Shown here piece after piece: positions 43,800-51,819 of a DNA stretch of 64,000 nucleotides. Location: positions 247,538 to 311,537 of the forward strand of contig JAPDPX010000009.1 of NCBI GenBank assembly GCA_034506255.1, written 5' to 3'. The notes below the pieces were generated by a model. That model was not told the DNA's origin, ran no database searches, and saw only the letters and a list, made by a program, of their open reading frames with translations. The translations under genes were made by a program, and so were the position numbers. Within the stretch, counting starts at the first letter, position 1. Each line of letters begins with the position of its first letter. The DNA comes from a candidate division KSB1 bacterium. GTDB lineage: Bacteria > Zhuqueibacterota > Zhuqueibacteria > Zhuqueibacterales > Zhuqueibacteraceae.

Positions 43800-44987
43800 T
43801 CAGAGGGTGGCGAAAATCGTCTCCAACTGTTCGATGCCGGACTGCAGCAGAAAGCCGGGGTTGCGGCCATAGCTTTTCACGCCGACGACGAAGAGATTCG
43901 GCTCGCCGCTGAACAAATCCTGTGGCGCAACGTTGATGCGCGCCAGGCAGTCGGTGACGTTGGTGAGCGCGTGGTAAAGCCCGCGCACGCCTTCGGAAAC
44001 GCTGGAGAATTCTGCCGTGGTTTCGCGCAGGATTTCGAGATTGGGGCGATAGCCGGTGAGCGAAATCACCTCGTCGACTTCCACTTCCTCCGTGCTTTTC
44101 CCAACCTTGAGTGTTACGCGCAGCGCGGCCTGTGCTGTCTGTAACGCCTCCACGGTGGTGCGCCGCAGCACACGCAGTTGCGGCGGCGGATTCTGTGCCA
44201 GCGCATTGGCCGCACTGACGATCGTGGCGCGCTCGGTGAGCGGATCCTCCGCCACTTCCGCCACCGGCCGGGTGCGATCGGAGCGCACTGCCCACAGCAC
44301 GCGTGTTTGCGGCGCTTCCTGGAGCAATTCATTCAAAGCCACGATGGTGTTGGCCGCGGAATGGCCGTGACCGAGCAGCAAAATGCGTTTGCCCGCGAAC
44401 CGGCCGGCTAGTTGTTTGACATCAGGAGGCCGGCGCAGAATGCGACCGTGACCGCGCCGTTCGCCGGGCGCGGGCATGCCGCCCGCGCCGCTCCAATTGG
44501 CCTGGCCGAAAACGCCACTGGCATCGAAAACATAATCGGCCTGGTAAGTCTGCTCCCGGCCCTCGGCATCCTCCGCCAGGATGCGAAAGCTGCGCTCGGC
44601 ACGCAAGGGGTGATGGGGCAGGCCGGTTTTTCCCAGCCCCGCGCGTGTCACCGCGACAACACGGCGGCCGGTTTGAATGCACTGGCGCAGCGGCTCGGTT
44701 TGGGCCAGGGGTTCCAGCACGGTTTGCACGAATTCGTTTCCAGTTTGAAGCGTCTCCGCGGCGGGCAGGCGGTCACGCAGCCGCGCCTGCACGCGGGGCG
44801 AGATGTTCATGCGCAGCGGGGAAAACATGCGAATATGGCCCCATTGCCGGATGTGCTCACCGACACGCCCGGCTTCCAGCACCGTGGTGTGAATGCCGCG
44901 CTCGAGCAAACGCAGGGCGGTTTCCAGGCCGATTGGCCCGGCGCCGATCACCAGCGCGTGTTTTTGATTCGTGTATGATGGCATCAT
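43800..44987 (-). CDS. FAD/NAD(P)-binding oxidoreductase (flavin monooxygenase/TrxR-like)
   Basis: A 395-residue two-dinucleotide flavoprotein. FAD motif ALVIGAGPIGLETALRLLER near residue 9 with acidic end VLEAG, NAD(P) motif ILLLGHGHSAANTIVALNEL near residue 195, and family end LTGYRPNLEILRE. The middle has WGHIRMFSPLRMN. Proteins of this layout oxidise sulfur, nitrogen or arsenic compounds or reduce disulfides, and some sit in arsenic or arsenosugar gene groups. It is the last gene of the minus-strand group with the radical SAM enzyme. The start is one of two adjacent ATGs (44987/44984). Confidence 0.8.
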   Translation of the reverse strand: MMPSYTNQKHALVIGAGPIGLETALRLLERGIHTTVLEAGRVGEHIRQWGHIRMFSPLRMNISPRVQARLRDRLPAAETLQTGNEFVQTVLEPLAQTEPLRQCIQTGRRVVAVTRAGLGKTGLPHHPLRAERSFRILAEDAEGREQTYQADYVFDASGVFGQANWSGAGGMPAPGERRGHGRILRRPPDVKQLAGRFAGKRILLLGHGHSAANTIVALNELLQEAPQTRVLWAVRSDRTRPVAEVAEDPLTERATIVSAANALAQNPPPQLRVLRRTTVEALQTAQAALRVTLKVGKSTEEVEVDEVISLTGYRPNLEILRETTAEFSSVSEGVRGLYHALTNVTDCLARINVAPQDLFSGEPNLFVVGVKSYGRNPGFLLQSGIEQLETIFATL

Positions 44988-45110
44988 GCAACTCGCAAGC
45001 GTGATTGATATTCCGTCAGCAATCGGGAACCTCTGCGAAAATCTTCCGGCAACGGCGCGGGCGGTGCCTCGAAAATTCCCGGGAATCTCCCCACGCCTTC
45101 CGCAGGGTGA

Positions 45111-45135
45111 GCGACCCCGGCACAGCCGGGGTCGC
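45111..45135. repeat. Perfect hairpin between the AhpD-like and flavoprotein genes
   Basis: GCGACCCCGG (45111-45120), loop CACAG, CCGGGGTCGC (45126-45135): a perfect 10-bp GC-rich stem in the 276-bp gap. No T-run on either strand. It could be a processing or stability element, or a REP-like repeat. Confidence 0.55.
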
Positions 45136-45263
45136 AACATAGCCGCACCGCCATGCCTTTGTGGAAGACCGGCAGGTTGAGCGGCGTCATGGTTGACTGG
45201 ATCCTGTCAGAATAAAAGCGCAGACTTTGCCGCGCCGGCACCGCATGGCGCCCGCTGCCCATC

Positions 45264-45593
45264 CTACTCCTCGCGCGCCTGTACGTTCAAGGATTGAATA
45301 TGATGCACCAGCGAAGCGCCGGCGCGCAGGGAAGCGCCGACGTGCACGGCCTCGGCCATTTGCTCCGGCGTGGCGCCTTCCTTGATCGCGCCGGTGGTCC
45401 AGGCATCGATGCAATAGGGGCATTGCAGCACATGCGCCACCGACAACGCAATGAGCGCCTTGGTCTTTTTGTCGAGCGCGCCGTCTTGATGACAGGTATT
45501 GTACCAGTCCAACCACATTTTGAACAATTTCGGTGAAGGGCCTGCAACTTCGCCGAAACGCGCCAAATCTTCGCTCAAGTAATAGCTGGGCAT
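45264..45593 (-). CDS. Carboxymuconolactone decarboxylase/AhpD-like protein (arsenosugar-associated peroxidase-like type)
   Basis: A 109-residue all-helical CMD-domain protein. It has the redox CxxC in LQCPYCIDAW and the family tail EGATPEQMAEAVHVGASLRA. It resembles the small peroxidase-like protein annotated with arsenosugar biosynthesis clusters (SEDLARFGEVAGPSPKLFKM at the start). In AhpD the second Cys is followed three residues later by His; here that position is Trp, so the proton relay is changed. It lies between a metallophosphoesterase and a flavoprotein on the same strand, which supports a redox pathway with them. The ATG at 45593 is chosen by family alignment. Confidence 0.8.
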   Translation of the reverse strand: MPSYYLSEDLARFGEVAGPSPKLFKMWLDWYNTCHQDGALDKKTKALIALSVAHVLQCPYCIDAWTTGAIKEGATPEQMAEAVHVGASLRAGASLVHHIQSLNVQAREE

Positions 45594-45679
45594 CTTGCTC
45601 TCCTGTGAAATGAATGGAAAAGATGAAAGCAGTGGAACCGGACAGAAGGTCCCACTGCTGCATGTCGCCGTGCAGAGAA

Positions 45680-46480
45680 TCAAAACTTGCCGCGGCTGCG
45701 TTCCTTGCCCGGCAGGATTTCCAGGCAGGTGGTCCACCAGCCGGTCAGCACGGTGTCGATGAATTCCTGCGGCAGCTTCTCCTCGGCCATCTCGCGTGCC
45801 AGGCGGTGATGATCGTAGAGCAGGGGATGATACTCGACTGTCAGCGCCGGCGAGAATGCGACCGTGCTGTACCAAACGTTGGTCCTGCCGTCGTTTTCGG
45901 GCCGGCCAATGACACCGACGTTGGCAAACAGCTTGTTGCCGGGCAGGCGGCGCTGCCACTTGATGCCGGTGTGGGTGGCAAGGATCACATCGGCCTGGTA
46001 ATCGTGAAAGAGTTTTTTGAGAAAATGATTGGGGGTGGTGGTTTCCCAGAGAAACTCGTTGGTTTTACGCGGTGAACCATGGCACAGGAAAACGCGGTAA
46101 CCGCCGGTGGTGAAACGAATGAAGGGTGGCAGAGCACGCTGGTAGGCTTTGAATTCCGGCGAGGTGTGCGCGCGGGTGTAATCATAGCTGATTTGCGCGA
46201 AGTAGTTGTCGCGCGGATCGGTGTAGCCGCACTGGCAGTCCCGCAAATCGTTGCCGATGCTGTGGTCATAATTGCCCTGCACCACCTGTACCCGGCCTTC
46301 GATGAGCAGGGGGTAAACGCGGTTGGGATGCGGCCCGAAGGCGCCGAGATCACCCAGGCAGAAAATGGCGTCCGCACGCAGCCTGCTCACCTCACGCAAC
46401 AAGGCGGCGAGAGCGAGATAATTGTTGTACACGCCGCCGAAGACCACAATGCGGCGGAAGTCAGTGGTGCCGAGGTTCAT
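45680..46480 (-). CDS. Metallophosphoesterase-family protein with altered metal motif
   Basis: A 266-residue calcineurin-like protein. It keeps CLGDLGAFGP (GD motif), QGNYDHS (normally GNHD), FLCHGSPR and LATHTGIKW (normally GHTH), plus the shared region NVGVIGRPENDGRTNVWYS. The first motif, normally Asp-x-His (SDIHGN), is FGGVYNN, so the two expected metal ligands are missing. It may use a different site or bind rather than cleave. It overlaps the radical SAM gene by 4 bp (ATGA), so the two are co-translated. Cysteines in DCQCGYTD are an unusual extra. Confidence 0.8.
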   Translation of the reverse strand: MNLGTTDFRRIVVFGGVYNNYLALAALLREVSRLRADAIFCLGDLGAFGPHPNRVYPLLIEGRVQVVQGNYDHSIGNDLRDCQCGYTDPRDNYFAQISYDYTRAHTSPEFKAYQRALPPFIRFTTGGYRVFLCHGSPRKTNEFLWETTTPNHFLKKLFHDYQADVILATHTGIKWQRRLPGNKLFANVGVIGRPENDGRTNVWYSTVAFSPALTVEYHPLLYDHHRLAREMAEEKLPQEFIDTVLTGWWTTCLEILPGKERSRGKF

Positions 46481-47430
46481 GCGTCACGTGCCGGGGCATA
46501 GTTGCTGCAAATGGCGCCGCTGAGATAGCAGGTGTAACAGGCCTGATGGCGCAGCGGGAAGGGGTGAAGGGCCTCGGCCAGGGAGTCGCCCAGTTTGGCG
46601 TCCGGTTTTTCAATGAGAATCGGGCAGACGAACACGCCGCGATCAGTGGCCGTGCGGCTGCTGCTGCACAGCAAAACGCCGGTGTCATAGCCCGCCATCA
46701 TCTCCGGGGTGACGCGTTCCGCCGGTGTGTAGCCGCGTTCGCGCTCCGCCTCGCGCCCGATGCGCAGTGGCGGCAGAATCTTCAGACGCGGCCGGGTGTA
46801 GCCGATGTCGGCCAGCGCGGCACGAAAGCCGGCCAGCACCTGATCGTGTTGCTCATCCGGCCAGCTTTGCATGCAGGTGATGATGGGGAGAAAGCCGGCT
46901 TGCACCAGGTTCGCCACGCCCTGCAGGGCGCGCGCAAACGTGCCCCGGCCGCGGATCGGATCATTGGTGGCGGGCGAGAAACCATCCAGGCTGATGCGCA
47001 GCTCGAGGGTGTAGGGGCTGTGCGCCGCGAGCTGCTGCAGCTCGCGGGCAACGCGCGGGCTGAGCAGCAGGCCGTTGGTGAGCACGCTGGCCGGCCCGAG
47101 CGCGAGCGTGTCGCTGAGAATGTCGAGCAGCTCGTGGTTCATGAACGGCTCGCCGCCGGTGAAGTAATATTCCTTCACGCCCAGGCGCACGGACTCGGCG
47201 AGGTACTCACGCACCTGCCGGCGGGACATGAAACCAAAGGTGTGATTCCGGGGGCTGCAACTGATGAAGCAGTGGGTGCACCACAAATTGCAAATCGTTC
47301 CGCCAACTTGAAACCACAACGTATCGCAGTGCTGCAACGGGACGTATATCCCGGCGTGTGCCGTCTGAACCAACCCGACTTTTGCAGTGGACAGGTTGCG
47401 CTGTCCTTGCTCACCGTCGTATTTCTCCAT
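46477..47430 (-). CDS. Radical SAM protein with SPASM-like C-terminus
   Basis: A 317-residue radical SAM enzyme. The Fe-S motif is CNLWCTHC (about residue 46), followed by the glycine motif YYFTGGEPFMN and LRISLDGFSP. The C-terminal third has six cysteines (LLCSSSRT, VFVCPIL, ACYTCYLSGAICSN), a SPASM/Twitch-like arrangement for extra Fe-S clusters. Such enzymes modify peptides, proteins or small molecules. No precursor peptide is obvious next to it. The ATG at 47430 is preferred to the upstream GTG (47448) because a promoter with a short leader is predicted at 47463-47491. It overlaps the metallophosphoesterase gene. Confidence 0.85.
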   Translation of the reverse strand: MEKYDGEQGQRNLSTAKVGLVQTAHAGIYVPLQHCDTLWFQVGGTICNLWCTHCFISCSPRNHTFGFMSRRQVREYLAESVRLGVKEYYFTGGEPFMNHELLDILSDTLALGPASVLTNGLLLSPRVARELQQLAAHSPYTLELRISLDGFSPATNDPIRGRGTFARALQGVANLVQAGFLPIITCMQSWPDEQHDQVLAGFRAALADIGYTRPRLKILPPLRIGREAERERGYTPAERVTPEMMAGYDTGVLLCSSSRTATDRGVFVCPILIEKPDAKLGDSLAEALHPFPLRHQACYTCYLSGAICSNYAPARDA

Positions 47431-47462
47431 GAATGTGCCGGACTCCACATGTTTGTAACGCC

Positions 47463-47491
47463 AATCTAGATCAAGTTATTTCTCTTCGCAA
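47463..47491 (-). promoter_or_regulatory. Promoter of the radical SAM gene group
   Basis: On the minus strand TTGCGA (47491-47486), 17-base spacer, TAGATT (47468-47463). The -10 is identical to that of the sigA and tRNA-Met promoters in this window. The transcription start is predicted near 47456, about 26 bases before the ATG. Confidence 0.55.
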
Positions 47492-47608
47492 CAGGAAACC
47501 AGGGTTTTTTTTGATACGCTGCACGATGCGAACCGGATTTTGTGGGGGATGAGGCGGGAAGGGCGGGTGGCGCGCGGCCGCGGCGGGGCAGCGACCGGCG
47601 GGTTGCAC

Positions 47609-49306
47609 TCAAAGCAACCATTCGCTGCGATGCTCGCGGCGTTCCACCACCCCGATCAGTTTTTGCAGAAAGGTGTGGTAGTCGGCGAGATTGCGGTCGA
47701 GGCGCAACGCAGTGGCGAGGGATTCGATGGCGGAGCTGTAGTCCTCCTCCATCAGGGCGAGGTAGGCGAGCGCGAGCAGGGCATGCACGCAACGTTGATC
47801 GCGCTCGAGCGCGGCGAGATATTCCTGCTGGGCGGCGGCCCTGGCCCCCGCAAGCAAATGCAGGTTGCCGATGAAGCAGCGCAGGGTGGCGGAATCTTTG
47901 ATGCGCGCTTGCACGGTTTGCAAGGCCTGCAGGGCGCGGGGATAATCACCTTGCTCGTAATGGTGCATCACCTCCGCCATCTCCGGTGTGCCGCTGCTGA
48001 AGCGGTAGCGTTTGTGCAACAGTTTGCCCAGGGGAAACGCTGCCAGCAACTCCTGCTGCAATTGCTGGCGCTCGACGGCGGCAGTCCCCGGCGGCTGCGC
48101 CGCGGCGGCGGGCGAACCTGCGGCCGCGGTTTTGAGCGGTCGCGCCGGCCAGGGCTGCAGCCAGCGGCCGTTCTGTTTGAGATATTGTTCGATGCGCTCG
48201 CGCGTGAGGGTGTAGCTCAGCTCCTCATCGAGATGGGCGATGATCTCCTCGACGCCGGCTTGCGGGTTTTCGCGGAGAACCTGGAGAATGGCCTGCTCCT
48301 GGCTGGTGGTCATGAATTTCGCGGCCAGCTCGCAACCGGCGGCTTCCGGATGCTGTTTGTCGAGATCGCGCAGGATGTTTTTCAGGGCAATGACCGTGAT
48401 GTCATCGTGAGTGATATGGTCTCCGGCAAAACGCTGCAGCAGGCTGCGCAATTCCATCAGGAATTCGGTGGGTGAAAGTTCGCCGTGCTGCATGATGAAA
48501 TCAATCAGTCGCTGCCGGCCAAAATATTCACCCGCGCTGTTGCGCAGGGAGAGCAGGCCGTCGCTGTAAAGCAGCAGCAGGTCGTTCTGGGCGAGCGCGA
48601 CTTTTTCACTTTCAATCGTGCTCAAATTGGGGGCAAAACGGCCGTTTGCCTCATCCACCGTGGCCGACATCCGGCCGAGCGGTGCACCCGAAGTATTCAA
48701 CAAAAAAATCTGGCCCAGTGCCGGACGGTAGATCAGCATGGGCAGATGGCCGGCGCTGGCGAAATGCAGCAGCCGCTTGTTTTGATCGAAGATCGCGTAG
48801 AAGGCGGTCAGCCGGAAATCCGAAGTGCAGGAGGCGGACAGGCATTGATCGAGATAGCGCAGCGTGGCGGCGGCGGAAAGCCCCGTGCTGTTCGAACGCA
48901 AAACCGTTTTCAACACCGGCGAGCTTTCCTCCGGGATTTTGCCGGTCATGTCCGCCAGCAGCACACCGACACGGTTTTCCCCGAGAATGAGAAAATCAAC
49001 CTGGTCGCCGGCCTCCTGAGCCGCGGGCAGATACAAATAGTCAATCAGCAGACCGCTGCGTTCCTGGCGTTTGCGCGGAATGTAAGGGAAAATCGTCGCC
49101 TCGTCTTCGTTGCAATGATGGCGCGGCTGGCGCAATTCCAAATTGCCATTGCGTTCAGCGGCTGGTTTGGCGGTGGTTGCAGAGGTCGTCGCAAGGGGCT
49201 GGCTGGTGACACGGGCACGTTCACTGACACTGGTCCGTTGCGGGTTGAGAACCGCGGGACTGGTGGCGGAGAGAGAATTGTTTTCGAGATTTGCGTGCAT
49301 GGCCAT
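47609..49306 (-). CDS. SpoIIE-type PP2C phosphatase with C-terminal TPRs
   Basis: A 565-residue protein. After about 65 disordered residues, a PP2C SpoIIE/RsbU-like phosphatase spans about residues 65-310: VGVLLADMTGKIP (metal Asp), HFASAGHLPMLIYRP, LLLYSDGLLSLRN (metal Asp) and ITHDDITVIAL (metal Asp). The rest is a helical linker with a degenerate DNA-binding-like repeat (FMTTSQEQAILQVLRENPQA) and C-terminal TPRs (QGDYPRALQALQTVQARIKD, SAIESLATALRLDRN). RsbU-like phosphatases switch partner-sensing anti-sigma pathways; no kinase or anti-sigma antagonist is next to it, though an ECF sigma gene lies in the window. ATG at 49306 has no strong ribosome binding site. Confidence 0.85.
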   Translation of the reverse strand: MAMHANLENNSLSATSPAVLNPQRTSVSERARVTSQPLATTSATTAKPAAERNGNLELRQPRHHCNEDEATIFPYIPRKRQERSGLLIDYLYLPAAQEAGDQVDFLILGENRVGVLLADMTGKIPEESSPVLKTVLRSNSTGLSAAATLRYLDQCLSASCTSDFRLTAFYAIFDQNKRLLHFASAGHLPMLIYRPALGQIFLLNTSGAPLGRMSATVDEANGRFAPNLSTIESEKVALAQNDLLLLYSDGLLSLRNSAGEYFGRQRLIDFIMQHGELSPTEFLMELRSLLQRFAGDHITHDDITVIALKNILRDLDKQHPEAAGCELAAKFMTTSQEQAILQVLRENPQAGVEEIIAHLDEELSYTLTRERIEQYLKQNGRWLQPWPARPLKTAAAGSPAAAAQPPGTAAVERQQLQQELLAAFPLGKLLHKRYRFSSGTPEMAEVMHHYEQGDYPRALQALQTVQARIKDSATLRCFIGNLHLLAGARAAAQQEYLAALERDQRCVHALLALAYLALMEEDYSSAIESLATALRLDRNLADYHTFLQKLIGVVERREHRSEWLL

Positions 49307-49613
49307 TGAACGAGGGTCGCCGTTCGCTTCCGCAAGCGGTTCGCATGGCTGGCAGTGACACGATCGCGTTGCCAAAAGCTCTCCGTCTCATAGCCACTCT
49401 TCACGGACGCGCAAAAGCGGGAGCAGAAAGGGTCACAGGCTTCTGCCCCTCAAGCAAATCCGCGCGCCAAAACGGTTGCGAGACTCTTTAGGGAGGAGAG
49501 AGGGCATACTGGAATCGCGCCATGCCCTCGCGAAGATGCTGTCACCGTGTTGAAACGGCGGCAATATACCATCATGCCGTTCCTTTGTCAAGCAAAAACT
49601 ATGACCTTCCTCA

Positions 49614-49675
49614 GCCTCCGTTATGTGTGTGGCCGCAACGCAGACCTCTTGTCTGCAGGCAGGGAAGCCTGTGCT
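49614..49675 (-). repeat. Dispersed repeat, inverted copy
   Basis: On the minus strand AGCACAGGCTTCCCTGCCTG then CAGACAAGAGGTCTGCGTTG and CACACACATAACGGAGGC, matching the copies at 28035 and 59635. GCAGAC/GTCTGC flanks a 5-base loop. Confidence 0.65.
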
Positions 49676-49858
49676 GCTTCACACGTTCCTTTCCTGCCCG
49701 GAGGCAGCGCGGCAACCTCGTTCAAGCGCCTGCTCACTGGCCTTTGCCCACCAGCAGCGAAAAATTTTTTGCCAACCCTTGCACCTCAGTTCTTTTTTCT
49801 CTATTTTGCCTGTGCGCAAAAAGACGAAGCCGCACCAAACCAATGGAAAGGCCAAGCC

Positions 49859-50026
49859 ATGAAGCGCAAAATCGCTGTTCCTTACAATCTGAACAGTGTG
49901 CACAGCCTGCGCAATTCGGAAGGTCAACCTCTGGGTACCTGGCTGCTGCAATCTGTTTCCCCCATTCTGCTGCGTATTTTCTACGACGAGAAGTTCTTCT
50001 ACCGCGAAATCCTGCACTTTGGCTGA
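49859..50026 (+). CDS. Possible small protein (55 aa), unrecognised
   Basis: A 55-codon frame MKRKIAVPYNLNSVHSLRNS with an aromatic, amphipathic second half (SPILLRIFYDEKFFYREIL) and a GGAAAGG-type site before the ATG. It lies 190 bp upstream of the aminotransferase on the same strand. The residues look more protein-like than most shadow frames (balanced charges, few Arg/Pro runs), but I recognise no family. It might also be a regulatory leader. Confidence 0.3.
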   Translation: MKRKIAVPYNLNSVHSLRNSEGQPLGTWLLQSVSPILLRIFYDEKFFYREILHFG

Positions 50027-50213
50027 GTCCGCCAGACTGTTGTTTGCCATTTCCCCTCTGTCTCCGCTGAATTGATGGAAATTTCCCCCGCGAAGGCGTC
50101 TTGTTTCCGCTTCCCCGGGGAAACTGCCCCCGGTTTTTGCCCTGCCGGGAATGGCAGAGTCTTGCCTGTTGCATTTTCTGGAGTCACGCTGATCAACCGT
50201 GGAGTCAGTCATC

Positions 50214-51677
50214 ATGGTTTCGACATACATTTCCCCAGCCGCCGCGCGGCCCACGCCGCTGTTGCCGCCACACAGCAGTGCCACTGAAGGCAAAAGACTG
50301 CCGGCTGCCGCACCCACGCAGAATCAACAATACGAAGAAATTTTGCACGAATGCCGCAAATGGCTGGACATCATTTCCGGCACCGTGCTGGATGAACGCC
50401 AGCACCATGCCATGATCGAAGAAACGTTGCGCAATCACATCGATTACATCAACAAGCAATGGGGGCACGCGCGCAAATCCGTCTCCGCCGCCGGCGATTA
50501 TGCCTGCCTGGAGTGGATGGGCCAGGCTTCGAAATTCTGGGACAATCTCGGCCGCGAATACATTGACTGCCTGGGCGGCTACGGACTTTACAATGCCGGC
50601 ATCCGCCATCCCCAAATTGTGCAGGCGGTGCAGGCACAGTTGCAGCGCAATCCCCTCTCCAGTCAGGAACTGCTCGATCCGCTGCGTGGCGCATTGAGCA
50701 AACTGCTTGCACAAATTACACCGGGGCGGTTGCAGTACAGTTTTTTGATCAACAACGGCACCGATGCGGTGGAAGGCGCCATTAAGCTGGCACGTGCCCA
50801 CACACGCCGTCATGGCTTTGTCAGCTCGTTGGGGGCTTTTCATGGCAAGTCACTCGGCTCGCTCAGCCTCATGGGCAAGCTGCGTTACCGCAAAGCCTTC
50901 GAGCCGCTGCTGCCCGATGTCACCTTTGTGGAGTTCGGTGATGCCGAGGATCTGGAGTTCGAATTGCACAAGGCGGAAAAAGTGGGCTGGCAAGTGGCGG
51001 CGGTGGTGCTCGAACCGGTGCAGGGCGAGGCGGGTGCGATCGTACCGCCTGAGGATTATTGGCCCAGGGTGCGCGAGATTTGCGACCGTTACGGGGTTTT
51101 GCTGGTCGCCGATGAAGTCCAGACCGGCCTGGGCCGCACCGGTAAAATGTTTGCCGTCGAGCATTGGAACGTTGTGCCGGACATCATGTGCCTCGGCAAA
51201 GCCCTGGGCGGCGGGGTGATGCCGCTCGCGGCTTTCATCTCGACCGCCGAAATTTGGACGGCCTTTGAAAAGGACCCGCAAGTGCATTCCTCCACCACCG
51301 GCGGCAATCCGCTCGCCTGTGCCGCCGGCATTGCGGCGATCGCCGTCACCCTCGCCGAGGATTTGCCCGGCCAGGCCGCCCGCAAGGGCGCCTATCTGCT
51401 GGCGGAATTGCAGCGCCTGCAGCAGCGCTTCAGTGACATCATTGCAGATGTGCGCGGCAAGGGCCTGCTGCTGGGCATGCAATTCCGCAATGCCGAATAC
51501 GGCTGGCAGGTGGTTTCGCGGCTGTTCCGCAAGGGCGTGCTGGTGGCCGGGACCATGAGCAACTCCGAAACCGTGCGCTTCGAACCGGCGCTCAACATTC
51601 CCGAGGAATTGCTGCAGGAAATTCTCAACCGCCTGGAAGACACCCTGCGCGAAGTCCGTCAGGGCCGGTTGAGTTGA
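50214..51677 (+). CDS. patA: Class III aminotransferase, putrescine aminotransferase-like
   Basis: A 487-residue PLP enzyme. The sequence follows Escherichia coli putrescine aminotransferase closely: FIDCLGGYG-type IDCLGGYGLYNAGIRHP, SSQELLDPLRG, FLINNGTDAVEGAIKLA, GAFHGKSLGSLSL, VLEPVQGEAGAIVPPEDYW, LLVADEVQTGLGRTG, and PLP lysine in IMCLGKALGGGVMPL. It would convert putrescine to 4-aminobutanal with 2-oxoglutarate. Related ornithine or acetylornithine enzymes share the fold, so substrate is likely but not certain. A poorly ordered Pro/Ala N-terminus of about 45 residues precedes the core. No polyamine dehydrogenase is adjacent. Confidence 0.85.
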   Translation: MVSTYISPAAARPTPLLPPHSSATEGKRLPAAAPTQNQQYEEILHECRKWLDIISGTVLDERQHHAMIEETLRNHIDYINKQWGHARKSVSAAGDYACLEWMGQASKFWDNLGREYIDCLGGYGLYNAGIRHPQIVQAVQAQLQRNPLSSQELLDPLRGALSKLLAQITPGRLQYSFLINNGTDAVEGAIKLARAHTRRHGFVSSLGAFHGKSLGSLSLMGKLRYRKAFEPLLPDVTFVEFGDAEDLEFELHKAEKVGWQVAAVVLEPVQGEAGAIVPPEDYWPRVREICDRYGVLLVADEVQTGLGRTGKMFAVEHWNVVPDIMCLGKALGGGVMPLAAFISTAEIWTAFEKDPQVHSSTTGGNPLACAAGIAAIAVTLAEDLPGQAARKGAYLLAELQRLQQRFSDIIADVRGKGLLLGMQFRNAEYGWQVVSRLFRKGVLVAGTMSNSETVRFEPALNIPEELLQEILNRLEDTLREVRQGRLS

Positions 51678-51819
51678 AGAATTTGTTTTTGGGAAGCAAA
51701 ATCGCTATCGTGGCCGCACCGGCTGGGCGGAGACAGACACAGCCCCTGCCGGGGACTGTGCCTGCCAGCGCTGCGCAACACGCCGCCTGCCGGGAATTCA
51801 TGTCTGCGTGGGAGCCAAG

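Larger units (their letters stand above)
49307..50213. other. Long intergenic region with repeat and one small frame
   Basis: A 900-bp divergent gap between the SpoIIE-type phosphatase and the aminotransferase. It carries an inverted copy of the dispersed repeat (49614-49675) and one possible small gene (49859-50026). I found no further gene. No clear promoter hexamer pair stands out for either flanking gene. Confidence 0.45.
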
